A DNA stretch of 64,000 nucleotides, taken from assembly GCA_035536995.1 (NCBI GenBank), contig DATLNB010000009.1, forward strand, positions 1 to 64,000. Direction: 5' to 3'. Positions 51,135-60,028 of this stretch are shown here, in pieces; position 1 is the stretch's first letter; each line of letters starts with the position of its first letter. The position numbers and the translations under genes are program-made. The stretch comes from AV80 sp035536995. Lineage in GTDB: Bacteria; Verrucomicrobiota; Verrucomicrobiia; Chthoniobacterales; UBA10450. A model generated the notes under the pieces. The model saw only the letters and a list, made by a program, of their open reading frames with translations, ran no database searches and had not been told where the DNA came from.

Positions 51135-52247
51135 ATGAAGATCAAACGTGTTCTGAAGTGGAGCGCCTTGGTTCTTTTCGTCGTGCTCTTCGGTTGGTTC
51201 CAGTTTGCTTACTGGACTTCGACTAACGACTGCGGACGCACCGTGCCGGCCAGCGCCGAGCGGATGAAAGCGATCCGTTACTGCGAGTACGGAGCCCCCG
51301 ATGACGTTCTGAAACTCGAACAAGTCGAGAAGCCCGTTCCAAACGATAACCAGATTCTCGTCCGGGTCCGCGCTGTCTCCATCAGGTTCTTTGACGGCGG
51401 CATGCTGGGAGGCAGCCTCTCCGGCCGGCTCCTCTTCGGACTTCGCAAGCCGAAAAATACCTGCCCGGGATCCGACTACGCGGGAACCGTTGAAGCAGCC
51501 GGCAGGAACGTGACCGAGTTCAAGCCCGGCGTTGAAGTCTTCGGTGTCAGGGCAGGCGCTCTGTCCGAATACATCTGTGTCAGGGCTGACCGCGGAGCGG
51601 TAGCGTTAAAGCCGAACAATGTGACCTTTGAGCAAGCGGCGACGATTCCTACTGCCCTGGTTGCGCTACAGGGCCTGCGCGACATTGGACGGGTCCAGGC
51701 AGGACAAAAGGTCCTGATCAACGGCGCGTCCGGAGGCGTTGGAACTTTCGCTGTGCAGATCGCCAAGTCTCATGGCGCGGAAGTGACCGGGGTTTGTAGC
51801 ACGAAAAACCTGGAACTGGTGCGATCTATAGGCGCCGATCACGTAATCGACTACACGAAAGAGGACTTCACCAAAGGCGATCCGCGCTACGACATAATCT
51901 ACGACCTGATCAATAACCGCTCTTTCGCCGAGCGCCGTCGCATCCTGAAGCCTGGCGGTATTTGCGTGTTGGCCGGGGTAGGCGGGTCCGGCATGCGCAA
52001 GGAGACTCTTGGCAATCTGGTTACCTCGCTCACCTCTGCGCTCCGTTCGAAATTTTCCGACGAGAAATTCATCAGCTTCGGCGTCGATATTAACAAGAAA
52101 GACCTGGGAGTCCTGCGGGACCTGACAGAGCGCGGGACGATCACGCCCGCTCTTACCAAGATCTATCCGCTTACTGAAACGGCCGCTGCCTACAAATATC
52201 TCGCGACGGGCCACGTCCAGGGAAAAATCGCCATCACCATCGACTAA
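51135..52247 (+). CDS. Membrane-anchored MDR oxidoreductase (copy 1 of 3)
   Basis: A 370-residue medium-chain dehydrogenase/reductase of the zinc-free quinone-oxidoreductase type. An N-terminal helix (about 8-24, VLFVVLFGWFQFAYW) is followed by STNDC. The catalytic domain starts at MKAIRYCEYGAPDDVLKLEQ, and the NADPH-binding Rossmann motif is NGASGGVGTFAVQIAKSHG. There is no GHE zinc motif, so alcohol dehydrogenase activity by zinc is excluded. It should reduce a quinone or enone with NADPH at the membrane. It is followed by two paralogues with gaps of 23 and 24 nt. Confidence 0.85.
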   Translation: MKIKRVLKWSALVLFVVLFGWFQFAYWTSTNDCGRTVPASAERMKAIRYCEYGAPDDVLKLEQVEKPVPNDNQILVRVRAVSIRFFDGGMLGGSLSGRLLFGLRKPKNTCPGSDYAGTVEAAGRNVTEFKPGVEVFGVRAGALSEYICVRADRGAVALKPNNVTFEQAATIPTALVALQGLRDIGRVQAGQKVLINGASGGVGTFAVQIAKSHGAEVTGVCSTKNLELVRSIGADHVIDYTKEDFTKGDPRYDIIYDLINNRSFAERRRILKPGGICVLAGVGGSGMRKETLGNLVTSLTSALRSKFSDEKFISFGVDINKKDLGVLRDLTERGTITPALTKIYPLTETAAAYKYLATGHVQGKIAITID

Positions 52248-52270
52248 GGCACCGGCACTCAAAGGTATTT

Positions 52271-53377
52271 ATGAAGATAAGACGTGTCATCAAGTGGACC
52301 TTCGGAGTTGTCTTCTTTGGGCTGGTTCTTTGGCTCTTCGTTGCCTACTGGACGTCGACCAATGACTGCAATGTAAGAAGCGCACTAACCCACCCCATGA
52401 AAGCCGTGCGCTATTGTGAGTATGGGCCACCGGACGTTCTGAAGGTCGACGTCATCGAAAAGCCGGTCCCGAACGATGACGAGCTTCTTATTCGTGTCCG
52501 GGCCGCGTCTGTGAATGCCGCTGACGGCCACAAGCTCCGCGGAGGTTTCATCAGCCGGCCTTTCACTGGAATGCGCAAGCCAAAGAACACTCGGGCCGGC
52601 ACGGACTACGCCGGCGTGGTCGAGGTCGTCGGCCGCAACGTAAAGGACTTCAAGCCTGGCGATGACGTGTTCGGCGGGCGGAACGGCGCTCTCGCGGAGT
52701 ACGTTTGCGCGCGGGCAGACCGCGCTGTCGTGGTGAAACCGGCCAACATTAGCTTTGAGCAGGCAGGATCGGTCGCGATCGCCGGCCTTACCGCATTGCA
52801 AGGCCTCCGAGACACCGGTCACCTGAAAGCCGGGCAAAAGGTCCTGATCAACGGCGCTTCCGGGGGCGTGGGAACCTTTGCCGTCCAGATTGCAAAGGCG
52901 CTCGGCGCGGAAGTGACCGCCGTCTGTAGCACGAAAAACGTCGAGCTGGTCCGATCGCTCGGGGCCGACCGCGTCATCGATTATACCAAGGAAAACTTCA
53001 CCGAGGGCGATCAGCGTTACGATGTCATCTTTGATCTGGTCAATAACCATTCCTACTCCGACCGTCGCCGTGTCCTGAACCCTGGCGGCATCTGCGTTAT
53101 GGCCGGCATTGGTGGCTCCGGGTGGCACGAGGAAACCTTTTCTCGATTGGCGGGCGAGCTGAATGCTTACCTGCGCTCCCGATTTACGAAAGAGAAGTTC
53201 GTCAGTTATCTGGCGAACCTGAACAAGCAGGACCTCGGTGTTCTTCGTGAGTTGATGGAGACCGGCAAAGTCGTGCCTGCAGTTACGAAGACCTATCCCC
53301 TAACTGAGACGGTAGCGGCCTACAAATACCTCGAGACTGGCCACGCCCGGGGGAAGGTAGCTATTACCATCGATTAG
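52271..53377 (+). CDS. Membrane-anchored MDR oxidoreductase (copy 2 of 3)
   Basis: A 368-residue paralogue of the gene before it. It has the same N-terminal helix (about 10-26, FGVVFFGLVLWLFVAYW) followed by STNDC, the opening MKAVRYCEYGPPDVLKVDVI, and the Rossmann motif NGASGGVGTFAVQIAKALG. The loop DSRRRVLNPGGICVMAGIGG type stretch (YSDRRRVLNPGGICVMAGIG) aligns with copy 1 throughout. No zinc motif is present. The three copies are probably a recent tandem expansion. Confidence 0.85.
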   Translation: MKIRRVIKWTFGVVFFGLVLWLFVAYWTSTNDCNVRSALTHPMKAVRYCEYGPPDVLKVDVIEKPVPNDDELLIRVRAASVNAADGHKLRGGFISRPFTGMRKPKNTRAGTDYAGVVEVVGRNVKDFKPGDDVFGGRNGALAEYVCARADRAVVVKPANISFEQAGSVAIAGLTALQGLRDTGHLKAGQKVLINGASGGVGTFAVQIAKALGAEVTAVCSTKNVELVRSLGADRVIDYTKENFTEGDQRYDVIFDLVNNHSYSDRRRVLNPGGICVMAGIGGSGWHEETFSRLAGELNAYLRSRFTKEKFVSYLANLNKQDLGVLRELMETGKVVPAVTKTYPLTETVAAYKYLETGHARGKVAITID

Positions 53378-53401
53378 CGCTCCAATCGGAAACACAGCCC
53401 T

Positions 53402-54511
53402 ATGAAAGCAATAAAACGCATCATCAAATGGACCCTGATCGTTGTCCCGGTCCTTCTTTTTATCTGGTTCCAAATCTCTTACTGGAGTTCCACGAACGAC
53501 TGTGAAACTCTCGGCAAGGCCCAGGGTGAAACCATGAAAGCCGTCGTCTATTGCGACTACGGGACGTCGGAAGTGTTGAAAGTCATGGACGTCCCCAAGC
53601 CGCAACCGACCGACAACCAGGTCCTCGTCCGGGTGCGGGCCGCCTCAGTCAATCCCTACGACTGGCATATGTTGCGCGGAACGCCTTACCTGATGCGGCT
53701 CGGGAACGGCCTGCGCAAACCGGCAGTGACAAAGTTCGGGGTGGATTTCGCCGGCACAGTGGAGGCAATCGGGAAGAACGTAACCGAGTTTAAGCCGGGC
53801 GACGAAGTGTTCAGCGGAAAACCCGGAGCGTTCGCCCAATACATTTGCGTAGCTGAAAAGTCACTCGCGAAAAAAGCCGAAAACATAAGCTTCGAACAGG
53901 CGGGGTCGATCCAGATCGCCGGGATGACGGCGCTGCAGGGCCTGCGCAAGCATGGCAACATTCAGCCCGGCCAGAAAGTCCTGGTCAACGGAGCGTCGGG
54001 GGGTGTCGGGACCTTCGCCGTTCAAATCGGCAAGGCCCTGGGCGCCCATGTCACCGGAGTTTGCAGCACGCGAAATATCGAGCTGGTAAAGGGCCTGGGC
54101 GCGGACCGGGTGATCGATTACACCAAGGAAGATTTCGCCAAAGGCTCGGAGCGTTATGACCTCATCCTCGACAACGTGCCGAACCATCCCTTGTCCGAAT
54201 GCCGCCAGATCCTGACACCAACCGGCAAATACATCATGATTGGGGGCGGCGGTCCTAATGACGGGAAATGGATCGGCCCATTCGGCCGGGTCATTCACAT
54301 GTTGCTGCTCAAGCCCTTTATTAAGCAGCCCATGACCATGATGATGGCGGAGAACAATAAGGCCGACATGAACTTCCTCTCTGACCTGATGCGAGCGGGA
54401 AAGCTTACCCCGGTTATCGACCGCACTTTCAAGCTCGAGGAAGTGTCGGCCGCAGTCGCCTATGTTGAGACCGGCCGCGCGCGGGGCAAGGTGGCGATAA
54501 CCGTGGAGTGA
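53402..54511 (+). CDS. Membrane-anchored MDR oxidoreductase (copy 3 of 3)
   Basis: A 369-residue paralogue, the most different of the three. It has an N-terminal helix (about 10-25, LIVVPVLLFIWFQISYW) followed by the same STNDC, MKAVVYCDYGTSEVLKVMDV, and NGASGGVGTFAVQIGKALG. The substrate loop differs (MLRGTPYLMRLGNGLRKPAV) and a Met-rich stretch (KQPMTMMMAENNK) is unique to it, so substrate range may differ. It ends 21 nt before the transporter gene. Confidence 0.85.
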   Translation: MKAIKRIIKWTLIVVPVLLFIWFQISYWSSTNDCETLGKAQGETMKAVVYCDYGTSEVLKVMDVPKPQPTDNQVLVRVRAASVNPYDWHMLRGTPYLMRLGNGLRKPAVTKFGVDFAGTVEAIGKNVTEFKPGDEVFSGKPGAFAQYICVAEKSLAKKAENISFEQAGSIQIAGMTALQGLRKHGNIQPGQKVLVNGASGGVGTFAVQIGKALGAHVTGVCSTRNIELVKGLGADRVIDYTKEDFAKGSERYDLILDNVPNHPLSECRQILTPTGKYIMIGGGGPNDGKWIGPFGRVIHMLLLKPFIKQPMTMMMAENNKADMNFLSDLMRAGKLTPVIDRTFKLEEVSAAVAYVETGRARGKVAITVE

Positions 54512-54532
54512 TCTGAACGACGATCCAATTCG

Positions 54533-55816
54533 ATGTCCGCTAAGCGCGTCCAGCATCAAACCGTCTTTGGCCGCCTCCTCGGCCGGGTCGCGCTGGTTGA
54601 GAAGCATGAAATGCCGGCCGTCATCGCGTCGTTCCTGCTCTTTTTCTTCGTCCTCGGTGGCTACTTCTGCGTTCGTCCGGTCCGCGAAACGGTCGGCACG
54701 ATTCTTGGACGCAATCGCGTAGCGGACCTCTATCTTTGGACCTGGGCCGGCTCGATTGCGATCATCCCGATCTTTGGCTGGCTCGTCGCGCGGTTAAAGC
54801 GCAGCGTCTTTCTCCCTCTGATTTACGGGTTTGTCGCCGTCTCGCTCGCCGCCATCGGGATCGCCCTGCAGGCCAACGAAGGGAGCATTGCCATTGGTCA
54901 GTTCTTCTACGTTTTCATCAGCATCCTGAGCCTGTTTTTAACCTCCGTGTTTTGGGCGTTTCTCCTCGAGCTCTTCGATAGCGGCCAGGCCAAACGCCTG
55001 TTCGGGGTCATCGCCGCAGGCGGAACTGCCGGCGCCCTGGCCGGACCCGGCATTACCTACCTGACCGTGTCGCGGATCGGAAACGGCGGCGTTCTTTTTG
55101 TCGGCGCAGCGATGTTTGTCGTCGCCATTTTCTGCCAGCAAGCGCTTCTCCGGATTTGGAAATCGCGACGGGACGCGGACCAGGAAGATCGGCCGATCGG
55201 CGGCAATCCCTTTGCCGGATTCTGGCTGGTCCTGCGATCGCCTTATTTATTGCTCATCGCCCTATTCGTAGTGTTGCTCGCGTCCGCAAACACGTTCCTT
55301 TACTTCGAACAACTCCGCCTGGTCAAGGCGACCTTCGCGAGCACCCAGGAACGCACTCAGGTTTTCGCCATGCTCGACTGGATCGTGCAAACTCTCACCA
55401 TCGGCTGCCAGCTCTTCCTGACCGGCCGGATCGCTTCGCGCCTCGGGCTGAGTGTCCTCCTCGCGATTGTCCCCGTCGTCATGATTTTCGGGTTCCTCTC
55501 ACTCGCCGCCGTCGGAACCTTCGCGGTCCTTGCGGTAGTCTTCGTCGTGCGGCGGGTCGGCGAATACGCTTTCGTCCGGCCGGGGCGCGAGATTCTTTTC
55601 AGCCGGGTCGATAACGAGACCAAATACAAAGCCAAGAACGTGATCGACGTCCCGGTTTATCGGGCCTCGGACGCCATCACCGCCCAGGTCAGCACCGCCC
55701 TGGAAGGCGGCGCTCTGGGCGCGACAGCCGTGGCGCTGATCGGTGGAGCGGTAGCCGCCGCCTGGGCCGTCAACGGATGGTGGCTCGGCAGACGGAGCGA
55801 CGCGCGGGGCGGTTAA
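54533..55816 (+). CDS. ATP/ADP-translocase-like (NTT/MFS) membrane carrier
   Basis: A 427-residue protein with about 12 helices. Its opening FFFVLGGYFCVRPVRETVGT, the loop ELFDSGQAKRLFGVIAAGGT and the DNETKYKAKNVIDVPVYRAS stretch match NTT-like carriers distantly related to nucleotide transporters of Chlamydiae and Rickettsiae; free-living relatives are of unknown substrate. It is the last gene of the run beginning at 42021. The start at 54533 is the first ATG after the preceding stop. Confidence 0.75.
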   Translation: MSAKRVQHQTVFGRLLGRVALVEKHEMPAVIASFLLFFFVLGGYFCVRPVRETVGTILGRNRVADLYLWTWAGSIAIIPIFGWLVARLKRSVFLPLIYGFVAVSLAAIGIALQANEGSIAIGQFFYVFISILSLFLTSVFWAFLLELFDSGQAKRLFGVIAAGGTAGALAGPGITYLTVSRIGNGGVLFVGAAMFVVAIFCQQALLRIWKSRRDADQEDRPIGGNPFAGFWLVLRSPYLLLIALFVVLLASANTFLYFEQLRLVKATFASTQERTQVFAMLDWIVQTLTIGCQLFLTGRIASRLGLSVLLAIVPVVMIFGFLSLAAVGTFAVLAVVFVVRRVGEYAFVRPGREILFSRVDNETKYKAKNVIDVPVYRASDAITAQVSTALEGGALGATAVALIGGAVAAAWAVNGWWLGRRSDARGG

Positions 55817-55898
55817 ACCTGCGCCGGGGCTTGCTCGAGTCACTCGTGACTTCCGCATGGCCACCCGCGAACGGCCCTGCAGTTACGAATACCAGGAC

Positions 55899-56384
55899 AT
55901 GAACACGAAACGTTTTCTAGTGGCGGTCCTGGTCTGTGCGTTTGGTTGCGCAATAGCTCACGCGGAGGAGAAAACCGTCTCGGAAAAATCGGCGGAGGTC
56001 TGGGACAAGACAAAGAAAAAGACGAAGGAAATCAGCAAGACCGTCGCAAAAAAGACCAAAGAGACGGTCGACGCGATCGAGCATAAGATCGACACGCCGG
56101 ACGCGGACGCCCGCAAGGTGCAGGTCACGGTTACGGACTCCGGCGTTCAAATGCCTGCAAGCCTGCGCGCGGGAAAAACGGCTTTTGTTGTGACGAATAA
56201 CGGCAAGCAAAAACACAATTTCCAGATCGAAGGCGAACATCTGGACAAGAGCTTCTGGTTTGCCATCGCGCCCAAGGCGGCCAAGACGATGCAGGTGATG
56301 CTTAAAGCCGGTTCTTATGAAGCCCACTGCGGCATCGCGGACCACGCAGGCAAAGAGAGTCGGGTTAAGCTCGTGGTGAAATAG
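55899..56384 (+). CDS. Secreted cupredoxin-like protein with Lys/Thr-rich stalk
   Basis: A 161-residue exported protein. After a signal peptide (RFLVAVLVCAFGCAIAHA) comes a helical, Lys/Thr-rich stalk (about 30-65, KTKKKTKEISKTVAKKTKET) and then a small cupredoxin domain (about 70-161). Candidate copper ligands are His106 (GKQKHNFQI), Cys144 and His149 (AHCGIADHAG); the usual axial Met after the second His is absent. It may carry electrons or store copper in the periplasm. The start at 55899 (MNTKRF) puts the signal peptide at the very N-terminus; an ATG 42 nt upstream is less likely. Confidence 0.75.
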   Translation: MNTKRFLVAVLVCAFGCAIAHAEEKTVSEKSAEVWDKTKKKTKEISKTVAKKTKETVDAIEHKIDTPDADARKVQVTVTDSGVQMPASLRAGKTAFVVTNNGKQKHNFQIEGEHLDKSFWFAIAPKAAKTMQVMLKAGSYEAHCGIADHAGKESRVKLVVK

Positions 56385-56448
56385 CGGCGCCCGATTTGTA
56401 GGGCCTCTCCACCCCGCGCACCGGGCGGACGAACTGCGATTACTTGCG

Positions 56449-58215
56449 ATGACGCTTCCCATTGCCTTCGTCCTGCTCCTGCTCGTCGTCGCGGTCGCGC
56501 TCTTCGCCACGGAGCGAATCTCCGTGGACATAATCACGTTTCTCCTCCTCATCGCGCTGGTGGTTGGCGGCGTGCTGGGCCCGAAGGAAGCGTTCGCCGG
56601 ATTCAGCAACGACATCATCATTATTCTCGGGGCTATCTTTGTCATCAGCGGGGCACTCCAGGAAACCGGCGTGCTCGATCTGCTTGGAGCGCGCATATTG
56701 AAGCTGGCCGGAACGAACCCGAACCGGCTCCTTCTCCTCCTGACCTCGAGCACGGCTGGCGTCTCGGCGTTTATGAACAACACCACCGTGACGGCTATGT
56801 TCCTGCCGCCCACGATCGGCGTGGCGCGGCGGGCAAAGCTGAGCGCCTCGCGCCTGCTCATGCCGATGGCGTTCGCCTCGATCCTCGGCGGGACCTGCAC
56901 CTTGATCGGCACTTCTACCAACGTGGCCGTGAGCGGCTACATCAAACAGGCCGGGTTACCCGAGCTGGGCATGTTCGAGATCACACCGATCGGGCTGGTC
57001 ATCGTCGCGATCGGCATCGCCTACCTGATGTTGATCGGCAAACACATGTTGCCCGAGCACCCGCCAGCCAGCCTGACCGCCGACTACGCCATGCGGGAAT
57101 ACGTGAGCGAGATCATCATCCTGCCCAACTCGCCGTTGATCGGACAAAACAGCTACGACTCCGACCTCAATGTGCTGGAATTCGAGATCCTCCAGATCAT
57201 TCGCGGCGAATCAAAGATGCAGCCAAGCCGTCAGGTCGAGCTGGCGGAGGGCGACATCCTTCAGGTTAAAGGCAAGGCCGACACCTTGATGAAGGTGAAG
57301 AAGATCGAGGGCATCGAGATCAGGCCGGAACTGAAGCTCGGCGATCTCGATCTGCAGACGGAGCAATTGCGCATCGCCGAAGTCCTGCTCACGCCGCAAA
57401 GCGAGCTGCACGGGCGCAACCTCAAGCACGCGAATTTTCGGCAGCATTCCGGCCTGACCGTCCTGGCGATTTTCCGGCACGGACATTCGTTGCGCGAGCA
57501 AGTGAGCGACACCATCCTCCGCGTGGGCGATCTCCTGCTTGTCCAAGGGGAACAGGCGCGAATCGAAGCGTTACGCGGCCACCAGGGTCTCTCCTTGCTC
57601 GGCCAGGTCAGCGAGCCGCTTTATCACCCACGCAAAGGATTGCTCACCATTTTCCTCTTCGGCGCCGCGGTGATCATCGGCGGGTTCGGGTGGGTCCCCC
57701 TCTCGATCGCCTTTCTTTTGGCCGCGGTGCTCACCATTCTGATGCGTTGCATCAGTGTCGAGCGCGCCTACGAATTCGTCGATTGGCGGTTGCTCGTCCT
57801 GATCGGCGGAATGACGGCGTTTGGTACTGCGATGGACAAGACCGGAGCCGCTTCTTATCTGGCCGGGCTCGTCGTCCATTGGTTCGCGCCGTTCGGGATA
57901 CTCGCGATCGTCGCCGGCTTTTTCATCCTGACGATTATCCTCACCCAACCGATGTCCAACGCCGCGGCGGCCCTGGTGGTCCTTCCAGTAGCAATGAGCG
58001 CCGCTCAACAGCTCGGCGCGAATCAGCGCACCTTCGCCATCGCGATTATGCTGGCCGCATCAGTCTCGTTCATCACGCCCTTTGAGCCCTCCTGCATTCT
58101 CGTTTACGGCCCCGGCAAATATCGTTTCATGGATTTCGTAAAAGTCGGGCTCGGCCTGACTGTCGTGCTGACCGTCGCTGTCCTGGCACTCCTTCAGGTC
58201 TTCTGGCCGCTGTAA
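56449..58215 (+). CDS. SLC13-family permease with two TrkA-C domains
   Basis: A 588-residue transporter with about 11 helices. The SLC13/DASS core is recognisable by GAIFVISGALQETGVLDLLG, FMNNTTVTAMFLPP and GTCTLIGTSTNVAVSG (substrate-binding SNT motif) in the first half and AFGTAMDKTGAASYLAG and TQPMSNAAAALVVLPVAMSA in the second. Two regulatory TrkA-C domains (about 205-285 and 300-375) lie in between. The family moves dicarboxylates, sulfate or other anions with sodium. The specific ion is not clear. It is followed by the convergent sufU gene. Confidence 0.9.
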   Translation: MTLPIAFVLLLLVVAVALFATERISVDIITFLLLIALVVGGVLGPKEAFAGFSNDIIIILGAIFVISGALQETGVLDLLGARILKLAGTNPNRLLLLLTSSTAGVSAFMNNTTVTAMFLPPTIGVARRAKLSASRLLMPMAFASILGGTCTLIGTSTNVAVSGYIKQAGLPELGMFEITPIGLVIVAIGIAYLMLIGKHMLPEHPPASLTADYAMREYVSEIIILPNSPLIGQNSYDSDLNVLEFEILQIIRGESKMQPSRQVELAEGDILQVKGKADTLMKVKKIEGIEIRPELKLGDLDLQTEQLRIAEVLLTPQSELHGRNLKHANFRQHSGLTVLAIFRHGHSLREQVSDTILRVGDLLLVQGEQARIEALRGHQGLSLLGQVSEPLYHPRKGLLTIFLFGAAVIIGGFGWVPLSIAFLLAAVLTILMRCISVERAYEFVDWRLLVLIGGMTAFGTAMDKTGAASYLAGLVVHWFAPFGILAIVAGFFILTIILTQPMSNAAAALVVLPVAMSAAQQLGANQRTFAIAIMLAASVSFITPFEPSCILVYGPGKYRFMDFVKVGLGLTVVLTVAVLALLQVFWPL

Positions 58216-58231
58216 ACGGCAACCACGTCGG

Positions 58232-58252
58232 CCCGCCGCCCCGCGGCTACAG
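58232..58252. repeat. CCGCGGCTACAG repeat end carrying the sufU stop codon
   Basis: The minus-strand reading CTGTAGCCGCGGGGC is the opening word of the CTGTAGCC family, and its TAG is the stop of sufU. Confidence 0.65.
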
Positions 58253-58708
58253 TTCAGTGGAGACCGTCGCTTCGCCGCCCGTTTGAGCGAGTGCCTGCTC
58301 GATCGCGCGCCAGGCGAGCATGGCGCATTTCACGCGCTGCGGAAATTTGCGAACACCCTGGAGAAGTTGGAGATCGCCGAGTTGCCTTGGAGTGACATCG
58401 GAATCCGTGGTGACCAATTCGTGGAAGGCGCGGCTCAGGTCGGCGGCTTCGGAGCGGGTTTTGCCTTTCAGTTTTAGCGTCATCATGGAGGCGGACGCCT
58501 GGCTGATGGCGCAGCCCTGGCCGCTGAATTTTATTTCGGCCAGTTTGCCCTCGGTATCGAAGTGGATGCCGAGATGGATTTCGTCGCCGCAGGAAGGGTT
58601 ATCGCCGTGGACAAGGACGTCAGCGTTTTCCAGCGTGCCGAAATTCCGTGGACGACGGGAATGATCGAGGATGACCGCCTGATAAAGCTCTTCGAGCTCG
58701 GAGCTCAT
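58247..58708 (-). CDS. sufU: Iron-sulfur cluster assembly scaffold SufU
   Basis: A 153-residue NifU-like scaffold. The zinc or cluster ligands are Cys40 (NPSCGDEI, with Asp42), Cys66 (GQGCAISQASAS) and Cys128 (RVKCAMLAW). It accepts persulfide sulfur from SufS and supports Fe-S cluster build-up. The start at 58708 (MSSELEELYQ) overlaps the sufS stop by 4 bases, so the genes are coupled. A longer frame upstream overlaps sufS entirely and is rejected. Its TAG stop lies in a repeat unit. Confidence 0.93.
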   Translation of the reverse strand: MSSELEELYQAVILDHSRRPRNFGTLENADVLVHGDNPSCGDEIHLGIHFDTEGKLAEIKFSGQGCAISQASASMMTLKLKGKTRSEAADLSRAFHELVTTDSDVTPRQLGDLQLLQGVRKFPQRVKCAMLAWRAIEQALAQTGGEATVSTEL

Positions 58709-59943
58709 GCGAAGAATCGCGCTGCCTCCCGGAGGATGTCGATCATGCGATCGATCTCCGCGGGCGTATTGTAGAAATAGAAGCTGGCCCGGGTGGTGCC
58801 GGGCAGGCCGAAGCGGCGCATGAGCGGTTGATTGCAATGGTGGCCGCCGCGCAAGGCCAGGCCGCGCTGGTCGGCGAACGTCGTAAGATCGTGCGGATGG
58901 ACGCCTTCCATGACGAAGCCGAGGATGGCTCCCCGCTCGCCCCCCGGCCCCAGGATCCGAATGCCGGGAAGCTCTGCGAAACGCTCGACTGCATAGCTGG
59001 TCAATTGCGCGTCGTGGGTCGCGATCACAGAACGGCCAACCGTGCCGAGATAATCGATCGCGGCCGCGAGTCCGATCGCCCCGGCGATGTTCGGCGTGCC
59101 GGCTTCGAAGCGGTGGGGCGCCTTTTTGTAGAAGCTCTTCTCGAGCGCAACACTGACGATCATTTCGCCCCCGCCATGCCAGGGCGGCATCGCGTCGAGA
59201 ACCTCGGCGCGGCCATAAAGAGCACCGCTGCCGGTGGGCGCACACATTTTGTGGCCGGAGAAGGCGAGAAAATCGCAACCAATCTCCTCGACGTTTACCG
59301 GCATGTGCCCGGCGCTTTGGGCCGCATCGACGAGCGTAACCGCGCCGACGCCGCACGCTTTCGCGCAAAGCTCCGCCACCGGATTGATCGTGCCTAACGA
59401 GTTGGAGACATGGGTGAAAGCGAAGAGTTTCACCTCGGGTGTGAGCAATTCTTCAAGGCGTTCGAGCGCGAGGGTCCCATCATCGCGCACCGGGACGAAC
59501 CGGAGGCCTGCGCCGACACGTTCGGCCAGGAGCTGCCAGGGGACCAGGTTGCTGTGGTGCTCCATCTCGGTGAGAAGGATGACGTCATTCTCCCGGATGA
59601 ACTTTCCACCCCAGGCTTGGGCAACAAGGTTGATGCTTTCGGTCGTTCCGCGGGTGAAAACGATCTCGTCCGAACTCCGCGCCCCAAGGTATCGCGCTAC
59701 GGTGGCCCGTGCTCCTTCGTATGACTCCGTCGCGCGCGTGCTGAGCTCGTGCAGCCCGCGATGGACGTTGGCGTTGTCGGTTTCGTAATACCGACGCAGC
59801 GCCTCAACGACGGCCTGCGGCTTTTGGGTGGTGGCAGCGTTATCGAAGTAAACCAGAGGATGCCCGTGGACTTCCTGGTCCAGGATCGGGAACTGGTTCC
59901 GGATTGCATTCCAATCGACGGAGATGGTTGCCACCTGATGCAC
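58705..59943 (-). CDS. sufS: Cysteine desulfurase SufS
   Basis: A 412-residue PLP enzyme that takes sulfur from cysteine. PLP-binding Lys232 is in FSGHKMCAPTG; the active-site cysteine is Cys370 in RGGHHCNQPLM; other family parts are YFDNAATTQKP and VFTRGTTESINLVA. It belongs to the type II desulfurases that work with SufU. The two-gene set sufS-sufU is present without sufBCD in this window. Confidence 0.95.
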   Translation of the reverse strand: MHQVATISVDWNAIRNQFPILDQEVHGHPLVYFDNAATTQKPQAVVEALRRYYETDNANVHRGLHELSTRATESYEGARATVARYLGARSSDEIVFTRGTTESINLVAQAWGGKFIRENDVILLTEMEHHSNLVPWQLLAERVGAGLRFVPVRDDGTLALERLEELLTPEVKLFAFTHVSNSLGTINPVAELCAKACGVGAVTLVDAAQSAGHMPVNVEEIGCDFLAFSGHKMCAPTGSGALYGRAEVLDAMPPWHGGGEMIVSVALEKSFYKKAPHRFEAGTPNIAGAIGLAAAIDYLGTVGRSVIATHDAQLTSYAVERFAELPGIRILGPGGERGAILGFVMEGVHPHDLTTFADQRGLALRGGHHCNQPLMRRFGLPGTTRASFYFYNTPAEIDRMIDILREAARFFA

Positions 59944-60028
59944 GGTTCAATGTCCGGCAGAGATGGGGGGCCGTCCACTTGTGTGCGCTAATGACAGCGC
60001 ACGCTGCAACGTTCAGAATGACCAACAG

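Noticed and set aside
58709..59368. Long upstream extension of the sufU reading frame
   Set aside because: It lies wholly within sufS in another frame and has an Arg-rich translation without family features; sufU starts at 58708.
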